Of a stretch of DNA of 64,000 nucleotides, positions 41,545 to 50,721 are shown in pieces. The DNA lies in contig NZ_BDCC01000033.1 in NCBI RefSeq assembly GCF_001613305.1, positions 248,001 to 312,000 on the forward strand, given 5' to 3'. Origin of the DNA: Nocardia vaccinii NBRC 15922 (GTDB lineage Bacteria; Actinomycetota; Actinomycetes; Mycobacteriales; Mycobacteriaceae). Both the position numbers and the translations under genes were made by a program. The notes below the pieces were generated by a model. That model was given only the letters and a program-made list of their open reading frames with translations. It was not told the DNA's origin and searched no databases. Every line of letters starts with the position of its first letter. Position 1 is the stretch's first letter.

Positions 41545-43050
41545 ATGAGCGAGACAGGCACCGGTGTGCCCGCGACGGCGCGGCGCGCCTGGCTGGGATT
41601 GGCAGTCCTGATTCTGCCGGTACTGCTGGTATCGATGGATATGTCGGTGCTGTACCTGGCCATGCCGACGGTGACCGCCCACCTGGCTCCCGATGCCACT
41701 CAGCAGCTGTGGATCCTGGACATCTACGGATTCCTGATCGCCGGACTGCTCATCACCATGGGCAATCTGGGCGATCGGATCGGGCGGCGGAACATCCTGC
41801 TCGCCGGGGCGTGCGTGTTCGGAATCGCCTCGGTACTCGCGGCGTTCGCGCCGAATGCGGGCGTGCTGATCGCGGCGCGCGCGTTGATGGGCGTCGGCGG
41901 GGCCACGCTGTTGCCGTCGAGCCTGGCGCTGATCTCGAGTCTGTTCCCGGATCCGCGTCGGCGGGCCGCCGCGATCGGGGTGTGGACGGCCTTCTTCGCC
42001 GGCGGGTCGGCGGTCGGGCCGCTGATCGGCGGTATGCTGCTGCACCAATTCTGGTGGGGCGCCGTCTTTTTGATCAATACTCCGGTGATTCTGGTGCTAT
42101 TGGCGCTCGGGCCGTTCGTACTGCCCGAACATCGGGCGGCGGGCCGGGGGCCGCTGGATCTGCTCAGTGTGGCGATGTCGATCGGCGGCATTCTGCCGGT
42201 CGTCTACGCGGTCAAAGAGGCCGCGGCGGAAGGCGTCGACCCGATCACGGTGCTGATCGGACTGGCGGGCGTGATCGTAATGGTGGCCTTCGTGCGCCGG
42301 CAGCGTCATCTGGCCGAGCCGCTGCTGGATCTGAGCCTGTTCCGGCGCGGCCTGTTCTCCATCGCGATCGGGTCCTCCATGGCAGGGATGATGTCGCTGG
42401 CCGCGATGAGCTACCTGACCAGCACCTATCTGCAATCGGTCGCCGGGCGCGACGTGCTGTCCGCCGCGCTGCTCGGTATTCCGGCGGCCGCGGTGGTGTT
42501 CGTCTGCGCGATGGGCGGTGCGCGGGTGGCCCGCCGGCTCGGCACTCGCACGGCCTTCGCCTGCGCGCTGGGCCTGGCAGCGCTGGGCAACCTGATGCTG
42601 TCCGGGCTCGGCGTCGACGGCGGGATCGCCTGGTACGTAACGGGTTCCGCGGTGGCAGGTCTGGGCTATGGCACGATGTTCACCCTGGTGTCGGAGGTGT
42701 CGGTCTCCTCGGTGCCGCCCGAACGGGCCGGTTCCGCGGTCGGAATCTCCGAGACGAGTTTCGAATTGGGCAATGCGCTCGGCCTATCGCTACTGGGATC
42801 GCTTGCGGCACTGGTATTCCGGTCCGGCGGTGACTACGAGCCGACACTCGGGGAGACCGTCGCCCGGGCCGGTGCCGATACCGGGCTCGTGCGTGCCGCG
42901 CGCGGTTCGTTCGTCGACGGTATGCATGTGGCGACCACGGTCGGCGCCGCCCTGCTGGGGGCGATGGCGGTGGTCGCACTGTTCGCCGGGCGCGGACGCG
43001 CGGCGCGTGCGGAGCCGGAATCGGCCGTCGAGGCGGCCGCTGCGGGGTGA
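41545..43050 (+). CDS. MFS drug-resistance transporter, DHA2 family
   Basis: A 501-residue 14-helix exporter. DHA2 hallmarks are visible: motif D1 (LPVLLVSMDMSVLYLAMPTV, key part SMDMSVLYLAMP), motif A (GNLGDRIGRRNILLAG), and motif C-like RALMGVGGATLLPSSLALI (key part GVGGATLLPSSLA). Close in layout to LfrA/SmvA exporters of quaternary amines and dyes, driven by proton motive force. GTG at 41542 overlaps the likely ATG start at 41545; GAAGGAT precedes it. Regulated by the divergent TetR. Confidence 0.93.
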   Translation: MSETGTGVPATARRAWLGLAVLILPVLLVSMDMSVLYLAMPTVTAHLAPDATQQLWILDIYGFLIAGLLITMGNLGDRIGRRNILLAGACVFGIASVLAAFAPNAGVLIAARALMGVGGATLLPSSLALISSLFPDPRRRAAAIGVWTAFFAGGSAVGPLIGGMLLHQFWWGAVFLINTPVILVLLALGPFVLPEHRAAGRGPLDLLSVAMSIGGILPVVYAVKEAAAEGVDPITVLIGLAGVIVMVAFVRRQRHLAEPLLDLSLFRRGLFSIAIGSSMAGMMSLAAMSYLTSTYLQSVAGRDVLSAALLGIPAAAVVFVCAMGGARVARRLGTRTAFACALGLAALGNLMLSGLGVDGGIAWYVTGSAVAGLGYGTMFTLVSEVSVSSVPPERAGSAVGISETSFELGNALGLSLLGSLAALVFRSGGDYEPTLGETVARAGADTGLVRAARGSFVDGMHVATTVGAALLGAMAVVALFAGRGRAARAEPESAVEAAAAG

Positions 43051-43132
43051 TCGCGCGGAGCGGCCGATGCGGCCGGTTCGCGGCGGGCCCGTTTCGAGCG
43101 CGAAGATCAGGACCGCGATTTAGAGTCGAGTC

Positions 43133-43999
43133 GTGAACGACACCTCGTCCGCGAACGGCCGTCCATTCGCCGAACGGCTGGCGACGCGTCTGCTGTATCC
43201 GACCTCGCGCCCACGCAACGATGCGCTGCGCACGGCGGTATCCGGCCGGATCGTCCTGGTGACCGGAGCCTCGCACGGCATCGGCAAGGAGACCGCGCTG
43301 AAACTCGCGGCCGCGGGTGCGACGGTGCTGCTCGCGGCGCGGTCGCTCGACGAGATGGAGGCGGTGGCCGCGGAGATCGCCGCGAGCGGCGGCATCGCGC
43401 ACATCCACCGCGTCGACCTGACCGATATGGACGCCACCGAGCGGCTCGGCCGCGATCTGCTCGACGAATACGGGCACGTGGATGTGGTGATCAACAATGC
43501 GGGCCGGTCGATTCGGCGCGCGATCGATCAGTCCTACGACCGATTCCACGATTTCACCCGGACCATCGATATCAACTATCTGGGCCCGGTCCGGCTGCTG
43601 CTCACCCTGCTGCCGAGTATGCGCGAGCGGCGCGAAGGCCATATCGTCAACATCTCCACCTGGGGTCTGCGGATGCCACCGGCCCCGCGATGGGCGGCGT
43701 ACGGCGCGTCGAAGGCGGCCTTCGACATGTGGTTGCGCACGGTGGCCACCGAGATCGCCGCCGACAATGTCACCACGACCTCGGTGTACATGCCGCTCGT
43801 GCACACCAGGATGAGCGCGCCGACCGATTTCGGCAGTATGCCCGGCCTGACCGCCGAGGAGGCCGCCGATGTCGTCTGCCACGCCGTCGTCGCCAGACCC
43901 GTCGAGATCTCGCCCTGGTGGACCGGGCCGCTACAGGCCTGGACCGACCTCACCCGCGGCCCGGCCCAGCGTCTGATGTCCCGCACCTTTCGGCGCTGA
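43133..43999 (+). CDS. Short-chain dehydrogenase/reductase
   Basis: A 288-residue classical SDR. The cofactor motif is LVTGASHGIGKETALKLA, the NNAG motif is VINNAGRSIRRA, and the catalytic Ser-Tyr-Lys set is in VNISTWG and YGASKAAF. The ~38-residue N-terminal extension and the WWTGPLQAW C-terminus resemble mycobacterial SDRs often fused to, or near, acyl-activating enzymes; they may act on lipid-derived ketones. GTG start at 43133, 82 bp after the MFS gene, same strand. Confidence 0.93.
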   Translation: MNDTSSANGRPFAERLATRLLYPTSRPRNDALRTAVSGRIVLVTGASHGIGKETALKLAAAGATVLLAARSLDEMEAVAAEIAASGGIAHIHRVDLTDMDATERLGRDLLDEYGHVDVVINNAGRSIRRAIDQSYDRFHDFTRTIDINYLGPVRLLLTLLPSMRERREGHIVNISTWGLRMPPAPRWAAYGASKAAFDMWLRTVATEIAADNVTTTSVYMPLVHTRMSAPTDFGSMPGLTAEEAADVVCHAVVARPVEISPWWTGPLQAWTDLTRGPAQRLMSRTFRR

Positions 44000-44122
44000 A
44001 TACGTTGGCGCACAGCATGAGTGCGCTCCGGTAGGCGGCGCACCCGAGCGGTCGGCTGAAAATTCCCTGAAACCTGTCGTCGGGCGATTGTTTTCTCACC
44101 CGGGACGTTGTTTGTTGATGGC

Positions 44123-45064
44123 ATGTCGGTTCCGTGGACAGTTCGTGCGGCCGCCGCCGCGGCCGTGGCTTCGCTGATCACCGTCGCCGGGTGTGCCGTC
44201 GATCCGGGGCAGAGCTGGACGCCTGCCGCCTCGACGGCGACCGTGGTTCCGGCGGGTTCCTCGACGCACACCATCACGGTGGGCGGACGGGTCCGCACCT
44301 ACCACCTGTACCGTCCGGCGACGGTGTCCGGCCCCGCGCCTCTGGTGGTGATGCTGCACGGCGGATTCGGAACCGGTAGCCAGGCCGAGGCGTCCTACGG
44401 CTGGGATCGGCACGCCGATTCGGCGCGTTTCCTCGTCGCCTACCCGGACGGGCTCGCCCGAGCGTGGAACACCGGCGGCGGCTGTTGCGGCATCCCCGCT
44501 CGCGACGGCGTGGACGACGTCGGTTTCCTCACCGCGATGGTTCGGCAGATCGAGAACAGCACCGCGATCGACACTGCCCGCGTCTATGCGACCGGAATCA
44601 GTAACGGCGGAATCATGGCCTACACCTTGGCCTGCCGCAGCGACGTGTTCGCCGCCATCGGCCCGGATTCGGCCACCATGCTGGGCGCCTGCGACGACCC
44701 GCGGCCGCTGTCGGTCCTGCACGTGCACGGCACGGCGGATCACAACATCCCGTATTCCGGCGGCCCAGGGCAAGGACCCGCACGCATCGACGGTCCGGCA
44801 GTGCAGGCGGTCGCCGCGACGTGGCGACGCGTCGACGGTTGCTCCGCACCGACGGTCACGACCCGCCCGCCGGTGACCACGTCGACGGCGTCGTGCGCTG
44901 CCGGAAAGGCGGTCGAGCTGATCACCATCGATGGGGCCGGCCACCAATGGCCCGGTGGTCAGCCCAACACCCCCGCCGAAAACCTGCTCCGTCTCGACCC
45001 ACCGTCCACCGCGCTGGACGCCACCGCCGTCATCTGGCAATTCTTCGCCACCCACCCGAAGTAG
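44123..45064 (+). CDS. Lipoprotein esterase of the PHB-depolymerase/LpqC-like family
   Basis: A 313-residue exported alpha/beta hydrolase. The signal peptide ends in a lipobox (ITVAGC, Cys24), so it is probably lipid-anchored. Catalytic elements: oxyanion LVVMLHGGFGTGSQ, nucleophile ATGISNGG, Asp in VLHVHGTADHNIPY, and His in DGAGHQWPGG. A CC pair (GGGCCGIPA) matches the conserved disulfide of poly(3-hydroxybutyrate) depolymerase/feruloyl-esterase-like proteins. Substrate unknown: a polyester, a phenolic ester or a cell-envelope ester. It ends the inserted block before ureF and has its own terminator. Confidence 0.9.
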   Translation: MSVPWTVRAAAAAAVASLITVAGCAVDPGQSWTPAASTATVVPAGSSTHTITVGGRVRTYHLYRPATVSGPAPLVVMLHGGFGTGSQAEASYGWDRHADSARFLVAYPDGLARAWNTGGGCCGIPARDGVDDVGFLTAMVRQIENSTAIDTARVYATGISNGGIMAYTLACRSDVFAAIGPDSATMLGACDDPRPLSVLHVHGTADHNIPYSGGPGQGPARIDGPAVQAVAATWRRVDGCSAPTVTTRPPVTTSTASCAAGKAVELITIDGAGHQWPGGQPNTPAENLLRLDPPSTALDATAVIWQFFATHPK

Positions 45065-45079
45065 CACGTCGAAACAGCG

Positions 45080-45111
45080 ACGACGGGGCAGCCGAACAGC
45101 TGCCTCGTCGT
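45080..45111 (+). terminator. Terminator after the esterase gene
   Basis: ACGACGGGGCAGC pairs with GCTGCCTCGTCGT across a 6-base loop (13-bp stem with one G-U pair), 16 bp past the stop. The rest of 45112-45420, about 310 bp, contains nothing I can assign; ureF therefore needs its own promoter there. Confidence 0.75.
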
Positions 45112-45420
45112 GCCGTGCCGCCGATCTCACCTCGCCGATGCCGCCGGACCCGCCCGCGCCGGTCGACATCGGTGGCGAAAATTTCGCCGGCGCTCGACCC
45201 GCTTCGGCCGATGCCGTCGGTTGCTTGCGGCGAACGGTGCGCCACAGCCTTCGCGCATCGAGGACAAGTGGGACTTCGTGCTCGGCCCGGTGCGGCGGAT
45301 CTCATCCACTTCGCGGGCATGCTCTGCCCGACGGGGCGTGGGCGGTGTCACTCGGCTGCGCGGGCGGGTACCGGTGCCGGGCACATAGGATCGGGTGATG
45401 TACGACCCGGGTCCGTGCCG

Positions 45421-46053
45421 ATGAGTCTGGCGACGCTGTTGACGCTGGCCGACTCGCGGCTGCCGGTGGGCGGGCATGTGCATTCTGGTGGGGTGGAGGA
45501 GGCGGTGGCCTCCGGGCTGGTGCGCGATGTGGCGACGCTGGAGCTGTATCTGCGGCGGCGTATTCGCACGTCCGGGCTGGTGGCCGCAGCACTGGCGGCG
45601 GCGGTGTGCGCGGGGGAGTGGGATCCGCGGCGTGCCGAGGAGGAGGCGGATGCGCGTACTCCCGCACCGGCCGCTCGGGCTGCCTCGCGGGCTCAGGGGC
45701 GCGGTATGCTTCGTCTAGCGAAACAGGTTTGGCCGCAACAGGATTGGCATGAATTGGGGGCGCGGCCGCATCTGTCGACAGTATTCGGTGTGGTCGGCAT
45801 CGCGGCGGCGGCGAGCCCGCTGGAGATCGCCGGTGTGGTCGCCTACACGACCATGACCGGCGCCGCGACGGCCGCGCAGCGACTGCTGGCCTTGGATCCG
45901 GCCGCGGTGGCCGCCAGTACCATCCGGCTCGCCGAGTTGTGTGATCGGACCGCGGCCGAGGCGGCGCGCGGTCCGGCCGCGGCATCCGATCCACTGCAGG
46001 ATGTGCTCGCGCAGCGGCACCCGGACCGTCCGATGCCCCTGTTCGCCTCCTGA
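45421..46053 (+). CDS. ureF: Urease accessory protein UreF
   Basis: A 210-residue all-helical urease chaperone. It starts MSLATLLTLADSRLPVGGHV and contains the ASRLPVGGHxHSGGxE-like opening (SRLPVGGHVHSGG), an HLSTVFGVVGIAAAASP helix and a C-terminal LDP...IRLAELCDR segment, matching mycobacterial UreF. UreF with UreD and UreG delivers nickel to the apo-urease. ureG follows after 14 bp. Separated from ureC by five other genes. Confidence 0.93.
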   Translation: MSLATLLTLADSRLPVGGHVHSGGVEEAVASGLVRDVATLELYLRRRIRTSGLVAAALAAAVCAGEWDPRRAEEEADARTPAPAARAASRAQGRGMLRLAKQVWPQQDWHELGARPHLSTVFGVVGIAAAASPLEIAGVVAYTTMTGAATAAQRLLALDPAAVAASTIRLAELCDRTAAEAARGPAAASDPLQDVLAQRHPDRPMPLFAS

Positions 46054-46067
46054 AAGGAGATAACCCC

Positions 46068-46781
46068 ATGCCCCCACATCTGATCGACGGTGAACCGCAC
46101 GATCACGCGCACGACCGGCCCAAGCGTGTGCGTTCGGCGGGCGAGCCGGTGCGGATCGGCATCGGCGGTCCGGTCGGGTCCGGAAAGACCGCGCTCACCG
46201 CGGCACTGTGCCGCCAACTGCGCGACGAACTGTCGCTGGCGGTGCTGACCAACGACATCTACACCACCGAGGACGCCGATTTCCTGCGCCGCCACGCCGT
46301 CCTGCCCGACGAGCGGATCACCGCCGTGCAGACCGGCGGCTGCCCGCACACCGCGATCCGCGACGACATCACCGCCAATCTCGACGCCATCGACGATCTG
46401 ATCGAGGCCAATCCGCCGCTGGATCTGATCCTCGTCGAATCCGGCGGGGACAATCTGACCGCCACCTTCTCCTCCGGTCTCATCGATGCGCAGATCTTCG
46501 TCGTGGATGTCGCCGGTGGTGACAAGGTGCCGCGCAAGGGCGGGCCGGGCGTGACCTACTCGGATCTGCTGGTCATCAACAAGACCGATCTGGCCCCACT
46601 GGTCGGCGCGGATCTGACCATGATGGAACGTGATTCGGCCGCGGTGCGCGAGGGGCGCCCGTTCGTATTCACCTCCCTGACCCGGGATCCGGCCGCCACG
46701 CCCGTACTCGACTGGGTGCGCGGACAATTGCGTGCGATCGCGGAACGCGATGCCGCCGCGGGTGCCGGTATTGCGCACTGA
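46068..46781 (+). CDS. ureG: Urease accessory GTPase UreG
   Basis: A 237-residue SIMIBI GTPase. P-loop RIGIGGPVGSGKTALTAALC, the metal-binding TGGCPHTAIRDD (Cys-Pro-His motif), switch region LILVESGGDNLTATFS and guanine motif LVINKTDLAP are all intact. It hydrolyses GTP to drive nickel insertion into urease. A short His-rich N-terminus (DGEPHDHAHDRP) could take the place of the missing UreE in nickel capture (inference). AAAGGAG precedes the ATG. Confidence 0.97.
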   Translation: MPPHLIDGEPHDHAHDRPKRVRSAGEPVRIGIGGPVGSGKTALTAALCRQLRDELSLAVLTNDIYTTEDADFLRRHAVLPDERITAVQTGGCPHTAIRDDITANLDAIDDLIEANPPLDLILVESGGDNLTATFSSGLIDAQIFVVDVAGGDKVPRKGGPGVTYSDLLVINKTDLAPLVGADLTMMERDSAAVREGRPFVFTSLTRDPAATPVLDWVRGQLRAIAERDAAAGAGIAH

Positions 46782-47457
46782 GGTACGGATCGTGGCGAGT
46801 CCCCGTGTGCTGCCACGGATCCATGCCACCGGCGGACTCGCGGCGCGACGTACCGGACCGGACGTCGTCCATCTGATCGGAACGGCCGCAACACCTTTGG
46901 GTGGCGACGAACTAGACATCGCGATCGTGGTCGAACCGGGCGCCCGGCTGCGGGTGCGCTCGGTGGCCGCGACCATCGCCCTCCCGGGCCGGGCGACGCT
47001 CGTATCGCACGCGCACTGGTCGTTCGAGGTCGGCGCGGGCGGCGCACTGGATTTCGATCCCGAACCGACCATCGTCGCGGGCGGGGCGACCCACGAAACC
47101 GTCAGCACCGTCCACCTGGCCGACGACGCCCGCCTGCACCTGCGCGAACGCGTCCAGATCGGCCGCACCGGCGAGTCGACCGGCCACTGGCGGGGCGACC
47201 TCATCGCCGATCTGGACCGGACCCCGCTACTGCGCCACCGCCTCGAACTCGGCGAGAACGCCGCCACGGACGACGCGCTCTCCGCCCCGCGCGCGATCAC
47301 GAGCGTGCTCCGTTATCCGGACGAAAGACCCGCACGCACAATGGGTTTGGACGCCGCGCTGCTCCCGCTCGCGACTGGTGGCTCGCTGTACACGTGGACG
47401 GGCCAACGGCTGTCCGACGAACCCGTGGCGATGACCGTCGCGGCCGCGCGGGCCTGA
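46750..47457 (+). CDS. ureD: Urease accessory protein UreD
   Basis: About 235 residues of beta-rich UreD/UreH scaffold: an ARRTGPDVVHLIGTAATPLG stretch near the start, the HAHWSFEVGAGGALDFDPEP strands (key part FEVGAGGALDFDPEPTIV), and RERVQIGRTGESTGHWRGD (key part RERVQIGRTGE) in the middle. The start is uncertain: ATG at 46750 overlaps ureG by 32 bp; TTG at 46771, overlapping only its end and giving LRTEVRIVAS as the first residues, fits mycobacterial UreD better. Confidence 0.9.
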   Translation: MPPRVPVLRTEVRIVASPRVLPRIHATGGLAARRTGPDVVHLIGTAATPLGGDELDIAIVVEPGARLRVRSVAATIALPGRATLVSHAHWSFEVGAGGALDFDPEPTIVAGGATHETVSTVHLADDARLHLRERVQIGRTGESTGHWRGDLIADLDRTPLLRHRLELGENAATDDALSAPRAITSVLRYPDERPARTMGLDAALLPLATGGSLYTWTGQRLSDEPVAMTVAAARA

Positions 47458-47664
47458 GTCGGGATCTGCGCGTCCGATCACCACTCCCGGCATCCATACC
47501 TCGCCGCGTTCGAGCCGACCGCAGGCGACCTCGCGAAAGGTGGTGCGACCCTTAGGATTCGTCGCCTTCACGAAGCTCGGTCTGGACCCTGCTGCCGTCG
47601 GCTCTCCGGCACGTCCTGGCGTCGGGCACGCTCACCGGCACGCCGACGACCCGACTGCGAAGGA

Positions 47665-48528
47665 TCAGATCGCTCCTCGGTAGGGGAGGGTTGGCAGGCC
47701 CGGGACGCCGGGAGAGGCGCGGAACAGGGCTCCGGCGGCGGGTTGGGTGGCGGGGTCGATGCCCTGGCGGGAGGTGGTGATATACAGGTCGGTGTGGGCG
47801 GGGCCGCCGAATGTGCATGCGGTGACCTGGGATACGGGCAGGTGCACGATGTCCAGGAGGTTGCCGTCCGGGGAGTAGCGGTGGACCGCGCCGCCGCCCC
47901 ACAGGGCTACCCAGACAGCGCCTTCGGCGTCGACGGTGAGCCCGTCGGGGGAGCCGCATTCGTCGGGGATGCGGATCGCGGTTCTGCGGTGGGACAGGCC
48001 GGATTCCGGGCTGTAGTCGAAGGCGTCCACACAGTGGGTAGGGGTGTCGGCGTAGTAGGCGGTGGCGCCGTCGGGGCTCCAGGCCAGGCCGTTGGAGATG
48101 GTGACATCGGTGAGTTCGATGTCGACGCCGGCGTCCAGGTTCAGGCGGTACAGCGCGCCCGCGCCGGGGGTCTCGGCGTATGCCATCGAACCACAGTAGA
48201 AGCGGCCCTGGGGATCACAGCCGCCGTCGTTCATCCGGATACCGGGATCGGACCACAGCTCCGGCAGGGGAGTGATTCGCCCGAGGTCGTCGTCCGCCAG
48301 GGCGAAGCCGCGTTCCAGGGCCAGGACCACGCCGCTCTCGGCTCGCGGACGCAGTGCGGCAGCGACCGTGCCCACCGGGATGCGGCGGAGTTCGCCTGTG
48401 CCGGAATCGAGTTCGAGAACGTCCCCGGCGAGCATGTCGACCCAGCGCAGACCGGGCCAGCGGTCGCACCAGACCGGCCCTTCGCCGTGCTCGGCGATGG
48501 GTGCGGTGAGCTGTTCGACGGAAATCAC
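47665..48528 (-). CDS. SMP-30/gluconolactonase family lactonase
   Basis: A 287-residue six-bladed beta-propeller. Metal-site residues of the SMP-30 group are in place: the Glu in AEHGEGPVWC, the Asn in TDVTISNGLAWSPDG, and the Asp in CGSPDGLTVDAEG; the intermediate RMNDGGCDPQGRFYCGSMA is also typical (key part MNDGGCDPQGRFYCG). It would open a sugar lactone to the aldonate. The GTG start overlaps the dehydrogenase stop (GTGA), so the two work together in the sugar-oxidation branch of the locus. Confidence 0.93.
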   Translation of the reverse strand: MISVEQLTAPIAEHGEGPVWCDRWPGLRWVDMLAGDVLELDSGTGELRRIPVGTVAAALRPRAESGVVLALERGFALADDDLGRITPLPELWSDPGIRMNDGGCDPQGRFYCGSMAYAETPGAGALYRLNLDAGVDIELTDVTISNGLAWSPDGATAYYADTPTHCVDAFDYSPESGLSHRRTAIRIPDECGSPDGLTVDAEGAVWVALWGGGAVHRYSPDGNLLDIVHLPVSQVTACTFGGPAHTDLYITTSRQGIDPATQPAAGALFRASPGVPGLPTLPYRGAI

Positions 48529-49523
48529 GGCCGCAGCAGCACTTTCACCGCCCCGCCCGCGCGCAGCGCCCGCAGTGCGGAATCGACCTGTTCGAGCGGG
48601 AATTCGTGCGACACCAGCGGCGCGGGATCCAGTGCACCCGCGGCGAATGCGCGCACCGCGTGAGTCCAGGCGCGTCCCGGCGCGCCGAAGACGGTGTACA
48701 GGGTGATCTGGCCGAGCACCAGATCGGCCGGGGAGATCGGATCCGGTTCCGCGGCAGGGATTCCGGTGAGCACCACGCGACCTCCGCGACGTACCAGAGA
48801 GGTGGCCAGGCGCGCGGTCCCGATCCCGCCCGCGGCCTCCAGCCCGACGTCGTACCGCCGGGAGTCCTCGACCTCGGTGCTGAAATGGGTTGCCCCGCAA
48901 CGCCTGGCCAGCGATTCACACTCGGCCCGTCGATCGATGACGGTCAACTCATCCGGCCGGACCGCCGCCACCAGTTGGGTGATGAGCAGTCCGAGCGTCC
49001 CCGCCCCGACCACCACGACACGCTCACCGGTCCGCACCCCCGCGCGCAGACATGCCGCGGCGGCACAGGCGGCGGGTTCGAGCGCCGCCGCGGCACGCAG
49101 ATCGGCGCCGGCGGGCAGCGTGTGCAGCAGCCGTGCGGGCAACGTCAGATAGTCCGCCCAGGCTCCGGGATGGGTGAATCCTGTCTCGGCGTACCCGTTC
49201 GCACACAGATTGGTGTCGCCACGCCGGCACGCATCACAGCGCAGACAGGACCGAAAACCCTCTCCCACAACGGGTTTACCGATCAACTCCGGATCGACAT
49301 CGGCGCCGACCTCGGCCACCGTCCCCGACCATTCGTGCCCGGGCACGACCGGATACCGCACATAAGGCGCGGGCCGTGTCCCGGCGACGACCTCGAGATC
49401 GGACCCGCAGATGCCCGTCCACGCCACCCGCACCATCGCCTCACCGGGGCCCGGCGCCTGCGGCGACATCGGCACCACCTGTACCTGCCCCGGCGCATCC
49501 ACCCGGACCGCTCGCGATGACAT
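48525..49523 (-). CDS. Zinc-dependent sugar/polyol dehydrogenase (MDR family)
   Basis: A 332-residue medium-chain dehydrogenase. Catalytic zinc ligands lie in WTGICGSDLE and VPGHEWSG; structural zinc ligands are the four Cys of FRSCLRCDACRRGDTNLC; the Rossmann motif is VVVVGAGTLGLLITQL. It likely oxidises a sugar or polyol to a lactone or ketose with NAD. The ATG at 49523 (GGGAG upstream) is preferred. The 259 bp between it and the U32-like gene has no convincing gene and may hold a promoter. Confidence 0.92.
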   Translation of the reverse strand: MSSRAVRVDAPGQVQVVPMSPQAPGPGEAMVRVAWTGICGSDLEVVAGTRPAPYVRYPVVPGHEWSGTVAEVGADVDPELIGKPVVGEGFRSCLRCDACRRGDTNLCANGYAETGFTHPGAWADYLTLPARLLHTLPAGADLRAAAALEPAACAAAACLRAGVRTGERVVVVGAGTLGLLITQLVAAVRPDELTVIDRRAECESLARRCGATHFSTEVEDSRRYDVGLEAAGGIGTARLATSLVRRGGRVVLTGIPAAEPDPISPADLVLGQITLYTVFGAPGRAWTHAVRAFAAGALDPAPLVSHEFPLEQVDSALRALRAGGAVKVLLRP

Positions 49524-49782
49524 CAGTGCGCTCCCGTCGCCAGGAACCGTGTGCTCGGCCGGCACTCCGACGTCACTCGGGCAGCCGGACCGCGCCATAC
49601 CCGAAGTTCAGCGGGAGTGTCGAATGCCGCGCGCGACGTACCCGAACCACGGCGGCAACCGAATCGCCGACCGGAGCTGGGGTGCGTTGTGTCGCGGGCG
49701 AATTGCCGACACAGGTTCCGGGACCGCGAATCCCCCTCTGGGCGGACAGGCATGCTGGAGTCGGATTGCGATGCGCGCGTGA

Positions 49783-50721
49783 TCATTTCACGTCCTCGCC
49801 GACAGGAACCGCCAGCCCGTCCGCGCCGAGTTCGGAGGTCACCGCACCGGGAGCGAATCTTCGCAGCAGATCCAATCCGATGCGTGCGCGGCGGACCCGC
49901 TCGCGCCCCAATGCCACCGCCGTCGCCTCGAGATGCGTCCCGCTGGGGTAGATGTTCGGGGCGTTGCGCAGACCGAATTTCAGGTACACCGGGGCTGCGA
50001 CCCGGACGAGTTCGGCGATCTCGTAATGCCGGACGAAGCCGCCCTGATCGTCGGGAGCCTCCACGTAGATGTCCAACGGGATGTCGACCGCGCGCCGGAT
50101 CTCGGCGAGCTGGGCCAGGCTCAGATCGGTCGGGACGTTGTAGGTGTTCGCTCCCAGATCCTGCGCGATCCGGATCGCGGCCGGGTTCGCCAGGCCCATC
50201 TGCACGCTGATCTTGAATTGCATATCCGCGGGCAGATAGCCCTGCTCGCGCATCCGCGCGGCGGAGGCGAGCACCCCGATATCGGTGATCAGCACGCTGC
50301 GCAGGCCGAAGTTCGCGGCCCGCTCGATATCCAGCAGACAGTGCGCGAGCTGCTCGGCCCCGCGCGCCTGCGCACCGACCGCACCCGCGCCCGAGGCCGA
50401 TGCGGCTGCGCCGGTACCCCATCCGGCCAGCGGCCGGGCGAACAGACTGACCTCGACCGGTTCCGCGGCGCCCCGCGCGGCCATGGCCGACAGTTCGTCA
50501 TCGGTGAGCAACAGTACGCCGCTGCCCTGCGAAATGCGGTGCACCCGCACGTCCCGGGCGTGAGCCTCGTCCAGGACGGCAGCCAGCACCACGGGCCCCT
50601 CCACGCTGGGGATCTCTACCCGGTACTGCGCACCGTCGGGAAAACGCTTCTCGCTCGCGGCCGGCGCGGGGCCGTCGCTCTCCGACATACCGCTCGCCCG
50701 GAGGAATTCTCGTACGGACAT
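49783..50721 (-). CDS. Peptidase-U32-like TIM-barrel protein of a sugar locus
   Basis: A 312-residue barrel that I read as U32-like: LITDIGVLASAARMREQ, FKISVQMGLANPAAIRIAQD (key part VQMGLANPAAIRIAQ), GANTYNVPTDLSLAQLAEIR (key part ANTYNVPTDLSL) and PLDIYVEAPDDQGG. The strand-end Asp/Glu and Asn residues suggest a metal or small-molecule site rather than proteolysis. It is encoded with the GntR regulator (TGATG overlap) and upstream of the sugar dehydrogenase, so a role in carbohydrate breakdown, perhaps replacing a missing aldolase step, is likely but unproven. Confidence 0.6.
   Translation of the reverse strand: MSVREFLRASGMSESDGPAPAASEKRFPDGAQYRVEIPSVEGPVVLAAVLDEAHARDVRVHRISQGSGVLLLTDDELSAMAARGAAEPVEVSLFARPLAGWGTGAAASASGAGAVGAQARGAEQLAHCLLDIERAANFGLRSVLITDIGVLASAARMREQGYLPADMQFKISVQMGLANPAAIRIAQDLGANTYNVPTDLSLAQLAEIRRAVDIPLDIYVEAPDDQGGFVRHYEIAELVRVAAPVYLKFGLRNAPNIYPSGTHLEATAVALGRERVRRARIGLDLLRRFAPGAVTSELGADGLAVPVGEDVK

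Noticed and set aside
45112..45420. Gene in the gap before ureF
   Set aside because: Frames on both strands are Arg/Ser-rich, lack ribosome-binding sites and match nothing; treated as promoter region or debris.
37638..47457. Missing ureE as an anomaly
   Set aside because: Mycobacterial urease clusters also lack ureE, so this is normal for the group.
47227..47571. Minus-strand frame starting KATNPKGRTTFREVACGRLE after ureD
   Set aside because: The opening looks protein-like, but most of the frame is antisense to ureD and no ribosome-binding site or family is evident; at most a remnant.
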